Positions 34,615 through 45,533 of a stretch of DNA of 64,000 bases are shown here, piece by piece; the first letter of the stretch is position 1; every line of letters begins with the position of its first letter. The stretch comes from Sindora glabra (Eukaryota; Streptophyta; Magnoliopsida; Fabales; Fabaceae): assembly GCA_020226215.1 (NCBI GenBank), contig CM035236.1, forward strand, positions 4,593,001 to 4,657,000, given 5' to 3'. The notes beneath the pieces were generated by a model. It ran no database searches. It had not been told where the DNA came from and saw nothing but the letters and a program-made list of their open reading frames with translations. The position numbers were made by a program, and so were the translations under genes.

Positions 34615-35315
34615 AAATAAAATAAATAATTTATTTAGATATATTTATATGGATTAGCATTAATTAGTTATTGGAATATTTATTTAAGTAATTAATTTTA
34701 TATTTTAACATTAAGTGTAAAATAGATTAGACCTTAGTTCAATATGTATAGTCTGTAATAAGTTAGATCATGTATAAGTCTATATGGGTAAAGGTCCCAA
34801 TCTACAACTTTTTAGTGGTCAGTAGTTTCCTATCATAAGTCTGACCTTAAATAGAGATATCAGGGTTATCATTTATGTGAAGTACAATAAGGATTACCAC
34901 TTCAAAATTATTTTTCTCTTCTCTCTCTATCTGAATAACTCAAGGGATAAAATAGGTTATAAACTTTATTCATCTTCATCAATGGCTTCATCAAAGTATG
35001 CATCAGGTACACTTACAATTTATTATAAACAATTTGTATATTCATATTTATTAATCATACTTTAGTGGTCTGTGTTTCCTATCACAAGTCTGACCTTAAA
35101 TAGATATCAGAGTTATCATTCATGTGAAGCACAATAAGGATTACCACTCCAAAATTATTTTTCTCTTTTCTCTCTATTTGAATAACTTAAAGGACGAAAT
35201 ATGTTGCAAACTCTATTCATCTTCATCAATGGCTTCATCAGAGTATGTATCAGGTACGCTCATAATTTATTATAAACAATTTATATATTCATATTTATTA
35301 ATCATACTTTCAACA
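34615..35315 (+). repeat. 3' LTR of element B, enlarged by a 250-bp tandem duplication
   Basis: 701 bp against 459 bp for the 5' LTR. The segment starting TTTAGTGGTC at 34811 is repeated from 35061, a 250-bp period, covering the transcript-start region, the CTCTCTCTAT stretch and the AATGGCTTCATCA motif. The second unit has a few extra differences and reaches the true LTR end CTTTCAACA before the AGAGC target duplication. Confidence 0.88.
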
Positions 35316-35382
35316 AGAGCAAAATCATGAATGAAGTAGAAGTTAAATTTCCCTCTTGAATTGTTAGAGAAAAGAGAGGATC

Positions 35383-35615
35383 GGTTAAAATATCAAAATA
35401 CGACTATTTCATAAACTTTTTTTCGCTTTACCATGGTTTCGAAAGTATTTACCAAAGTACGCAGGGCGCCACACTGTATGGCGTCATTGAGCGCCCGCTG
35501 AAGGTGCCTTTCAACATGGCACCTTCAACATGGCCCCGTCGCGCTGCACGAAGGTGCCCTTGGAGCTGGGAGGCGCCATTTCACTTGGCGCCTCCCCTAG
35601 CCCCATTTCATAAAA
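35383..35615 (+). repeat. Left terminal inverted repeat of MULE-like element
   Basis: Pairs with 36350-36587. Inside the arm GGAGGCGCCATTTCACTTGG then CGCCTCC is itself a short inverted repeat, and AAGGTGCCTTTCAACATGGC with the following CACCTTCAACATGGCCCC forms two direct copies. Confidence 0.88.
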
Positions 35616-36349
35616 TTAGGGAAGGAGGTGGGAGGGCAAATGGAAACCAAATTCGATTCCCCTTAAATCACCTCCTTCCCTAATTTTAAAATTCTCTTTG
35701 TATAAAAATATAAAAATAAAAACCAAATTTTTTTCTTCTTTTTTCTTCTTTTTTTCCCTCCTTTTTATATCCTTTTTACATAATAATAAAAATTATATTG
35801 TATATATCCCTTGTATTATAGGATAGATATTGTATAAATTGGACCAATATACATAGATGGATTTATGTGTATACATGGCTGAATTTTTTAATTCTTTATT
35901 TTTATTTTGTTTTTATTAATTTTCTTGCTTTGTATGATTTCATGTTGATTGCCCGATGAATTTGAAGTATATATAATATATGCATTTTTTTAAATTTATT
36001 TTGTTATTTTAGTAATTTTTTTAAACTTCTCTTACGAGCTTGGAGATAATCATTATTATTTCTTATAGTTAATAGGGTATTTTTAGCCTCTTTCTCTAAC
36101 TTTTAGTAGATTTGTAATATAAATGAGTTTTTATCAAAATATATGTGAATTCTTTTTTTGTCTTCTTTATTTTGGAGGTGCGACTTACAATAACATTTAA
36201 CATAATAAAATTATGGTTTCATACTAACGTCACACCATTTTAACAATATTTACTATAAATTTTACAGAAGGAAGTGAATATTTTAATTATTATGCATGAT
36301 ATACATGGCCTTGTAAGCAATGCGGATGTAGAAATTTTATACTGTGCGG

Positions 36350-36587
36350 CAATATTATGAAATGGGGCTGGGGGAGGCGCCAAGTGAAATGGCGCCTCCC
36401 AGCTCCAAGGCCTCTCCCAAGTGCAGCGCGATGGCATCATGTTGAAGGGGCCATGTTGAAAGGTGCCTTCAGCGAGCGCCCAATGACGCCATACAGTGTG
36501 ACGCCCTGCGTACTTTGGTAAATACTTTCGAAACCGCAGTAAAGCGAAAAAAAGTTTATGAAATAGCCGTATTTTGGTATTTTAACC
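36350..36587 (-). repeat. Right terminal inverted repeat of MULE-like element
   Basis: Reverse complement matches the left arm with scattered differences and small indels around the GTGCAGCGCGATGG section. It ends ATTTTAACC directly before the GAGAGGATC target duplication. Confidence 0.88.
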
Positions 36588-36596
36588 GAGAGGATC

Positions 36597-39500
36597 CATC
36601 CATGACTGAATCTTTATCACTCATAAAGAGGAGAGAAAGACATCAATGAAAGGGAAGGATGGCCTCGAGGTTAAGGGCCGCCCTACTCTCAACCACCCCC
36701 TCCTCCTTAATGAATTTGTTTTGTAACTTTATATGCAAGTAACTCACAATTTGATAATGGTTTTGGTGATATTCATCTCCGTTAAGTTCATAGGATATTG
36801 GTAGCTAAATTTTCAAATTTCCAACTATAAAATCTACCAAAACAAATTCGGAAGCCACATTTCGCTTATTCACGTAAATTTAAAAGAAAAAAGAAAAAGA
36901 GGTCATATAAATAACTTTTTTGACTTTTAATTGTTTTAAAAATTTTTTAAGTTATATTATTATTTGAATAAAATTGAATGTGAATAATGCCGAAATAGGA
37001 GCCCATCTTTACAAAGCAACTTCCATAGCTTGCGGGGACCAGTACTTGAAATTACTCCCTCCAATCTGTGTGGATCAATGTGAACTTTAATCCTATGCAT
37101 TATGACATGAATAATCTGCAGAATTGCCTGCTGAGATGTAATAGTGATAGGAGAATTGTAAATCACTCCAAATAAAGGCTTGCTGCCATATCTAATGATA
37201 GCCACCGCCTCTCTGCATGTACTCTGTTTAAAGCCTATATGCTCATCTAAAAGAAGAATCGAACAGTACCACAGGACTTAATAACCACAAAATAAGTATT
37301 AGTAACAAAACCCAAGCCTTTTTCAAGCATTGAGGGCTTGACTCATTGGCTGTCCGCAACTCTGCAAAAGATCTGGACACTAACCCGAAGTAAGCATTAG
37401 CAGCAATTTTGCATAAATATCGGAGATAGAGTCTTGTTTTGGAAATGGACTTCATTGCGATGAACGTAAATCTGCAATTGACGATCACCAAAAACGAATG
37501 AATGCACGTTTCCACTTGATTCTGACAAAAAAACATACTGCATGGGCACATCCAAGGGATGTCTAGCAAGGCAATCTCGGTGTGGTAAAGCATCCTAGAA
37601 TACTTTCCACAGGAAAACCAGAATTTTCTAAGCTCCCGTTGAAAATGACAGGCACTACTGATATTAAAACTAGAGGAATTTAATCAATTATGCAACAAAA
37701 GATTTTACCTTTGCTTTGATGTATAATTGCCACTAGTTGAACCTTCCAGTTCCCAAACCAACATAGTAGGACAATTTCCAAAAGCAAGAGGGATGGGTCG
37801 TTTGAGCTGAACCAGATCAACGGGGTATAAACTAAGTACTTTCCTGCCTTGCTCATGATTTCATATTATTGTATGGAGACAAGCCATTTTGTTCAAAAAT
37901 CTCCTAGGAAGATACATTATATAAATTATAGAACATGTTTTATGTATGTTAGTGTATATTCTTGCTTCCAATCTTCAATTTAGGTTTAGTTCTCATCAGA
38001 CCTAAATTACACTTTTTCACTACAGATATTAATACAATAACTAGATGTTGTTTCATCAGCTATATAATTTCTCTCTTTGCACCTGATTTACTACCTCTAG
38101 TATTCTTGTCTCTCTAATAACAGTATGTTATTTACTCCTAACATGTGCCTAGACAGACTTCATCCTTCCAGGATTGAAGAATAGAAACCACTGAATCTTG
38201 AGCGCATAAAATGCACACCTCTAGTCAATCACCATTTATCATTAAAAATCTGAAAAAGAAAAATATGGAAGTATTGTCAAAATATCATTTGAATTAACTT
38301 TAAATTAGGTTCACCAATATAGTTTATAAATAGAAATACAAAATTATTTTTACTCAATTTAACTAAAAATCACTTTAATCTTTTATATTCAACATGAGTT
38401 TGAGAATTATAATAAATATAATTTATTATTAATGAAACATAATTATATAGCAAATAGAATGAGTATTATATAAAATTATATAAAATCAATATTAAATATT
38501 ACATCATAAATATAAATTGAAAATATAATTATAATAAAAATTTAATTATAAATAAAATTATATTTATTATATATATCAATTTCATCATTTTTATTATTTT
38601 AATTTTCAAATACAAAAATAAAAGTTTATGTATTTCTTATCTATTTATATAAATTTGATAAAATTGATTATTTAACTAATATTTTCTTCATTTAAATTAT
38701 ATTCAAATTAATTATATTAAGATAATTTAAGATACACACATATATATTAATTTTTTATATAAGTCCATTTTAATTTTTTATAGTAAAATAAAGAAATAAA
38801 AAATATAAATTTAGAAAAATTATAATATAAAGAGATATTAGAAATTCAATTTTAAAAAAGATAGTTAAGAATAATTATAGTTTATTAATATTTTTATTTG
38901 ACTACAATCTTATTTTGATTTCTCACTAACTTTCACTTGTATCAATTTTATTCCTAATAGATATTTTGTATCGATTTTATTTTTTATAGATAATAATTTG
39001 ATTATCTTGATCCCTTCGCTAGTATTTTTATTATTGGGTTAACGGCTATACAAGCAAAAAACCTAAAATAGTAAATAGATAAAATATGAGATATAAAATT
39101 GATACTAAAAATTTGTGAGGAAACAAATTGATATAATTTTTATTTGTGTGAGACATAAAATAAAAGAAATTAAAGGTAAATTAATTTATAACAACTTAAA
39201 TATTAATGTCTAATACAAATTTAAATATACATTTTTATGTATCTGTTAACCCACCAATAAAATTTTTAAATTTAAAATAATTATTCAAAATTGCATACAT
39301 ATAAGAATTAAAGCTAAAATTTTTATTTGCTAAAACTATGATTTCTATGAATTTTTTTAAGTAATTCTATTAAAATGGATTTGTGTTGTGTAATAATTTA
39401 ATTTATTATTGAAAATTAATATTTAATTTATTATAAAATAATTTAAATTTTTTAAATTATAATATCTATTTGAATGCTTATAGATACAAGTTGTATTATT

Positions 39501-39870
39501 TGGTCTCTCACAAATTTTTACTATCAATTTTATTCTTTACATTATATTTCTCTTATATTAGTCATTCTATCTATTAAATTGTTAACTCATTAATATAATT
39601 ATTGACCATTTGTAGAGCACAAAATTGATATAAAACATTTGTTAATGGCCAAATTTATAGAAGTGATATTAATTGCAAATCGAAATAATTTTTTAATCTT
39701 ATATTTTTATATTATAATTTTGGCAAGTACATAATCATTTTAATAATACTTCTGAAAATGTGAAGATTTACGAGGTCAAAGCCCAAACTGAATTCAAATA
39801 TGGGACATTCCGACCGAGAAAGTGGAATCCAATCCAATAAGAATTCAGAAAAGGGCATTGTATCAAAAGG
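36597..39870. other. Intergenic DNA, possible gene remnant at 36960-37660
   Basis: 36960-37660 has ordinary complexity and two unrelated minus-strand frames of 81 and 116 codons (36960-37205 and 37243-37593). I recognise no motif in either, so they are not called as genes. 38240-39760 is AT-rich. Within it two short related blocks around 38920-39190 and 39500-39680 repeat words such as CTCACTAACTTTCACTTGTA / CTCACAAATTTTTACTATCA and TTTGTGAG/TTTGTTAATGG, suggesting diverged copies of one repeat. Confidence 0.4.
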
Positions 39871-39879
39871 TGCTTACAT

Positions 39880-39951
39880 TCCGTTGCCGGCAATCGAACC
39901 CAGGTCTTTCGGGTGAGAGCCGAATATCCTAACCGACTAGACTACAACGGA
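39880..39951 (-). tRNA. tRNA-Glu (anticodon CTC), nuclear
   Basis: A 72-nt gene on the minus strand, TCCGTTGTAGTCTAGTCGGT to GATTGCCGGCAACGGA. The acceptor stem TCCGTTG/CAACGGA is fully paired, and anticodon stem TTCGG/CCGAA closes the loop CTCTCAC with anticodon CTC (plus-strand 39915-39917). The A box (TAGTCTAGTCGGTTAGGA) and B box (GGTTCGATT) are present, and no intron. The T stem CTGGG/GCCGG has one G-G mismatch and one G-T pair, where the usual plant gene has CCGGG/CCCGG. A TTTT terminator lies 13-16 bases downstream (plus 39866-39869 AAAA). CAACACC sits just upstream, as in plant Pol III genes. The T-stem change may lower function. Confidence 0.9.
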
Positions 39952-40112
39952 CTGGTGTTGTTCGCGAATCAAACAAAAGTTTAACATAAAAATGTAAAAT
40001 GCATATTTATAATAAAATACATAACTAAAAAATATATTATATATTACAATAATTGATACCTTATAGAGTTAGACTGAATAGAAGAAATTACATCGAAATT
40101 GCTAACTGTAAA

Positions 40113-40590
40113 TGTTGTATTTAAAAATAAAATAATTAATTTTATTAGAAATATTATATGGATTAGCATTAATCAATTATTGAAATATTTATTTAAGTAA
40201 TTAGTTTTGTATTTTAACATTAAGCGTAGAACAGATTGGACCCTACTTAATGTGTGTGATCCATGATAGGTTAGATCATACATAAGCCCATATGGGTAGA
40301 GGTCCCAACTTACAGCCCTTTAGTAGTCAGTAGTTTCCTATCACAAGTCTGACTATAAATAGAGAGATCAGGGTTATTATTTGAACACACAGAAAAATAA
40401 GGATTCCCACTCTTCTAAATTTTTCTCTCCCTTTTCTCTCTATCTTGATAACCTAAGGGGCCAAGTAGGTTGTAATTCTACCCATCATCATTCAGATCAG
40501 TCATGGCCTTATCAAGTTATACTCCAGGTACACTCATAATTTTATTATGATTAATTACATATTTTGTGATTTTAATTCATACTTCCAACA
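40113..40590 (+). repeat. 5' LTR of element C
   Basis: Contains ATAAATAGAGAGATCAGGGT (TATA-like box, about 40355-40362) and the CTCTCCCTTTTCTCTCTATC pyrimidine stretch. Nearly identical to the 3' LTR. Confidence 0.93.
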
Positions 40591-43500
40591 ATTGGTATCA
40601 GAGCAATGTTGATAGTATGAATATCTGATTATGAGCAATTTTAATTATTTTGGTAAACCCATAAAATTTCCATGGAATCATCAAAATTGGAGATTTTAAT
40701 TTTGAAACAATTTGAAATATTTTTTTTTCTCTTTAATTGAATCATGAATTCTGTTTGTATAAAGATGTGAAATATCATACTGTTGCTAAATTAAATTTTG
40801 ATTTCGAAATTATTGTGGATCAAAGGTTGGATTGTTCGAAAATTTGCCTTGCAGTTTTTTCGTCAGCTAACGATTATTTCTTTGGGCTTATTCTAAAGTT
40901 GATGCATGAAACTTATATGCTAGTTTGTCTTATTCCCTTCTAATTATCTGGAGAGCTACAGGAGAAAGTTTAATTATCTCGGTTGTCATGTCATTATGAT
41001 TTGCACCAGCATCAATTTTGATTGTTCTTGTAGCGCTTTATTTCTCACATTGGTAAATAGTTATTGAATGTTTTCTTTAGTTACAGTTTGATGAACATAC
41101 CAGTTAGTGTGAGTAATAAAGCAGTCATAGATAATAACACACGGCAGCTTGTTTTCTGTGACATATGCCGTCCAAATTTTTTTCTTTTTGGTCTCTTGTT
41201 TATGATGGCTGTGGCACAGATATCAAATAGTATTCCTTATGAATAGAAGGCTAGAGAATAGATGGATTTCAGCCAGCTCACGCGCGCGGCTTGCGCTAGT
41301 GTAAATGCGTGTCGCCCGCATGATGGGCCTTAGGGCCTAAATTTTTTTTTTGGCCCATTTTTATAAAATTAAAATTTTATATTTATCTATTTTTAATTTT
41401 TTTTGTGACCAATAAATATTTGTTTTAAATTTTATAAAATTTATACTGCATAAAAATATATTCTATTTATGAAATTATGGTCTGTAAAATTCATAAATAT
41501 TTTTCACATTTTTCCTAAGCTTGTGAGCAATCACTCTCTCTAGTTATAACCATGATTATATTAAATAAATATTAAGCCCTTAAATTATGTAATTTATACA
41601 TATATGGATACCCAAAGCCATTTAATTCATACCAATGATAAATTAGAGATATATTAAGACTGTTTTGCATAAAATATTATCTTTTTATGATATCTAGGAG
41701 CATATTGCATTAATGATGGATACACCCTATCGATCTGACATTGTTAATGTAATTTTAGAATTTAAACTCCTTAGAATAGGCATGCAGTAATTATAATGTT
41801 TCAATATTTCTTGTACCCTATCGGTATGGTTATATTGATTACATTTTTATGTAGACTTTTGTACAAGCCAAATCTATGGTACATGTATTTTGGATACCAC
41901 TTTGTTAGATAGTTATTTGACTGATTTGTTTAATTGAGAATCTTGTGTTGTAATTATGTTATGCACGCATAATTAATAATTTTTCAATCCTGTTGCATCA
42001 GTCTCGGCCTTTCAACAACTATCTGTGGTGAGGACTCTTAATGGAACAAACTATGATGAATGGAGAGAGTCCTTGAACATGTACCTGACAATCTTTAAGA
42101 GGATTTGGCTCTTAGAGAACCAAAACTGGCTGATCTCTTACCGAGTCTAGTGCTGTAGATAAGACCTATTATAAACAACGGTATGAATCAAACTGAATTT
42201 GTTTGGTAGTGATTAAGTTCACTATTGAAAAGGAAATTAGAGAGAGTATCCCAGATAAGGACACTATTGTGATGTACATGAAAGTTGTTGAAGAGAAATT
42301 CAATTCTACCTATCTAACTTTAGTGTGTTTTAAGTCCAATAAACTTGAAATATCTTCTAGATTTTAGTGGTTAGATTCTGGTGAAATTGTTCATGTTACA
42401 AATTTTTTAAAAGGGTTCAAGAACCAGTAGATCCCAAATAAGAGAGAGAAAAATGTCTTAGGAGTACCAGGTAGTAAGGTTAAGGTTCAATACATAGGAT
42501 CAATTTCCTTATGTGTGTCATCTAGACATATTTTGGATTTGAATAATGTTATTTATGTACCTTCTACTAGAAGGAATTTGATTTCTAATTCTATTTTAGA
42601 TAATTGTGGTTATTCCCTTTAGCAAGGAAATGGAAAGATTGAGATTCACAGTGATTTTTGCTATTGTTGGTAATGTCACCTTACAAAATGATCTATATGA
42701 TTTGAATTTAAAAGATCATCCTGTTGTATCTTCTGATATTCCCATCAATGCTATAATTAGGCATAAATAACTTAGAATGAGTTAGAATTCTTCCATTTAT
42801 GGGATTAAATTTAGGCCATTTTTCTAAAGAGAGATTAGAAAGATTGGTAAAACAAAGGTATGTTATTAGATCTAGATTTCTTAAATTTTGAAATCTTTTC
42901 GATTTTAGGATTGTAAAGTAAATATGAGACCATATAATCCTTAATTGAAGAAATTAAACTCTAGAATAATCAATGGATTCTTCATTAAGTACTGAATTGG
43001 ATCAAGAGGTTATAGATTTTATTATCTCACTTATAGTATCAAGATAATCAAGTTTGATTAGACATTTTTATTCTGAGGATGGCTTGGATAGTGGGAGTTC
43101 AATGCTTAAGGCTATCAATTTATGTGACAAGGCCACCATTCTGCCTATACCTATTTTGATTCTCTCACCACTAGAGGAGATAATGTTGACATTTCAGTAC
43201 AGATAAATAAAGATCCTTATGTTGAACAATCTAATCAGCTAGCCATTAAGTTTAGACGTTCTCAAAGGGTTTAGAGACTTGCAATACCATATGACTATAT
43301 TGTGTACTTGCATAAATTTTAATAAATTTATTAGAGTAATTTAATCATCTTAGTGCTTTATGTTGATGACATTTTTGTTAGCTAGAAACTCAATTAATTT
43401 AGATGAGTCAAAATGTATGTTATCATGTCATTCTGATCTTAGCAAAAACATCCTTTATTCTTAGAATTCAGATTTATCATGATAGAACTCATAGTATTTT

Positions 43501-44450
43501 GGGTTTGTGCTAAGCTAATTTAATTGAATGGATGCTTGAAAAATTTAAAATGAACACCTGTGCATCTAGTCCAATGCCTACTTAGAAAGACAATACACTG
43601 TCTCAATCATATTGCCCTCAAGTTGATATTGAAAGGGATAAAATGGATAAGATTCTTTACGCTTCCGCTATTAGTAATCTTATGCAAGCACAGGTTTGCA
43701 TTCGTTTAGATATAGTTTTTGCTATTAGTGTGCTTGGAAGATACTCAAGTGACCCTAGGATGGATCATTGAAAAGTTGCCAAGAAGGTCATGAAGCATCC
43801 ACAAAGTATTATGAATCATATGTTGACTTGTAGACAATCTAATTTACTTGGAAGTATTGGTTATTCAGATTTTGATTATGCTTTGTACATAGATGATCGT
43901 AAGTCAACATCTAGATACATCTTTATGATGTTTGGAGGAGCTGTTTCATAGGAAAGTGTTAAAGAAACACTCACAGCTACCTTAATAATGGAAGTAGAGT
44001 TTATCGCATATTATGAGACCACTTGACAGGCTATAAGGTTGAGGAAGTTGATATTTGGCATGCAATTAGTTAATTCTATATCATGATCTCTACTAAATTT
44101 TATTGCGATAAGGCTTCTATTTTGTGCTTTTCTCAAAACAATAGGAATTTTAGACATATTGTCCAATTTTTTTATGATAAACTCTTGTTTGTTAGAGAGA
44201 AAAGATTGTTGAATTTCAGACTCACATTAAACATAGCCCTAGTGGAGACATGCAAAGGATCTGTTGACTTAAGGCTTACTTATAGGAGTATTTTAAAATC
44301 AACTCATATGAGTCTTGTTAAATTTTTATGAAGCCTTAGTTTAGTGGGAGTCTGAGATATGCTTATCTTATTTTATTGATATTTATGACCAGTAATTGCT
44401 CATTTTGAAACAATGGTGATATGTTTTATACATATATAAATCATTTGCTT

Positions 44451-44925
44451 CCCTATCGGATTCAATGATTTTAAGTTGTTTCTCTTATGATATGAGCTGT
44501 GGTCAAAAGATTAACTTTACATATATATCAAGTTCCTTTGGGATTATGAGACATTAATTTAACATCACTTGTCTCCCTATCGGATTCAGTGATTCTGTAT
44601 GGTCTCATTCCACTTATGCAATCATTGCTCAGTAACCTTATATATATATATATCCAGTTCTTTAGGATTATGAGACATTAATTTAACATCACTTGTCTCC
44701 CTATCGGATTCAGTGATTCTGTATGGTCTCATTCCACTTTTGTAATCATCACTCAGTTTGGATATTGAAATATTGGTAATATGTTTTATACATATATAAA
44801 TCATTTGTTTCCCTATCGGATTCAATGATTTTAAGTTGTTTCTCTTCTGAGTTATAGTTGAAAGACTAAACGTTATTCTGTTCCTTTCAGATTATGAGAC
44901 ATTATATCATTTGTCTCCCTATCGG
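44451..44925 (+). repeat. Five-copy CCCTATCGGATTCA array in element C
   Basis: CCCTATCGGATTCA occurs at 44451, 44575, 44699, 44811 and 44907; the first three are exactly 124 bp apart. Copies alternate between two contexts: CAATGATTTTAAGTTGTTTC (44451, 44811) and CAGTGATTCTGTATGGTCTC (44575, 44699, 44907). The array lies between RNase H and the 3' LTR. Confidence 0.9.
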
Positions 44926-45049
44926 ATTCAGTGATTCTGTGTAGTCTCATTCTCTGAATTAAGTTTATAGCTTAATGTATAACTAATTACTTAATTATTG
45001 ATATTTTAATTATTTCATATAATTAATTAATGCTATCCAAGTGGGAGAT

Positions 45050-45528
45050 TGTTGTATTTAAAAATAAAATAATTAATTTTATTAGAAATATTATATGGAT
45101 TAGCATTAATCAATTATTGAAATATTTATTTAAGTAATTAGTTTTGTATTTTAACATTAAGCGTAGAACAGATTGGATCCTAGTTTAATGTGTGTGATCC
45201 ATGATAGGTTGGATCATGCATAAGCCCATATAGGTAGAGGTCCCAACTTACAGCCCTTTAGTAGTCAGTAGTTTCCTATCACAAGTCTGACTATAAATAG
45301 AGAGATCAGGGTTATTATTTGAACACACAGAAAAATAAGGATTCCCACTCTTCTAAATTTTTCTCTCCCTTTTCTCTCTATCTTGATAACCTAAGGGGCC
45401 AAGTAGGTTGTAATTCTACCCATCATCATTCAGATCAGTCATGGCCTTATCAAGTTATGCTCCAGGTACGCTCATAATTTTATTATGATTAATTACATAT
45501 TTTGTGATTTTAATTCATACTTCCAACA
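45050..45528 (+). repeat. 3' LTR of element C
   Basis: 479 bp, one base longer than the 5' LTR (TAGTTTAATG against TACTTAATG). It directly follows the AAGTGGGAGAT purine tract and ends at the GTAAA duplication. Confidence 0.93.
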
Positions 45529-45533
45529 GTAAA

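Larger units (their letters stand above)
29229..35315 (+). mobile_element. Ty1/copia LTR retrotransposon B, full length, decayed
   Basis: 5' LTR 29229-29687 and 3' LTR 34615-35315. Perfect 5-bp target duplications AGAGC lie at 29224-29228 and 35316-35320. The primer site after the 5' LTR reads TGGTATTAGAG, and the purine tract before the 3' LTR reads AAGTAGGAGAT. A GC-richer leader with CACG-type motifs spans about 30120-30490. Gag remnants lie at about 31150-31500, protease and pre-integrase remnants at 31500-32100. Reverse transcriptase is at 32560-33140 (HKMDVKTAFLN, then LYVNDILLANNS in place of YVDD) and RNase H at 33360-34085 (ISTMEAEFI and a final open frame from 33861). Stops throughout make it defective. 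It shares family with element C. Confidence 0.9.
35383..36587. mobile_element. MULE-like element with long GC-rich terminal inverted repeats
   Basis: A 1205-bp element begins GGTTAAAATATCAAAATACG and ends with the inverse (reverse complement GGTTAAAATACCAAAATACG). The arms run about 230 bp each (35383-35615 and 36350-36587) with few mismatches. Perfect 9-bp duplications GAGAGGATC flank it at 35374-35382 and 36588-36596, the length typical of Mutator-like transposons. The arms are rich in GGCGCC and CATGGC/GTGCC motifs against an AT-rich background. The 730-bp centre is AT-rich, has no transposase, and contains its own hairpin at 35615-35695. A non-autonomous or foldback MULE is the best reading. 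Confidence 0.85.
40113..45528 (+). mobile_element. Copia LTR element C, young insertion with reverse transcriptase deleted
   Basis: LTRs 40113-40590 (478 bp) and 45050-45528 (479 bp), TGTTG...CCAACA, differ at about eight positions by eye. Perfect 5-bp target duplications GTAAA lie at 40108-40112 and 45529-45533. The primer site TGGTATCAGAGC is exact for initiator tRNA-Met, and the purine tract AAGTGGGAGAT is intact. Interior: CACG-rich leader fragment near 41280-41340, gag remnants 42000-42450 with stops, pre-integrase remnants to about 43260. At about 43315-43335 most of the reverse transcriptase is missing compared with element B, leaving only the LYVDDIF catalytic box (about 43358-43380). 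RNase H remnants follow to 44335. It must have depended on proteins from another copy. Confidence 0.92.

Noticed and set aside
36960..37593. Two neighbouring minus-strand frames of 81 and 116 codons
   Set aside because: They are not in a shared frame and show no recognisable motif. A decayed gene is possible but unsupported.
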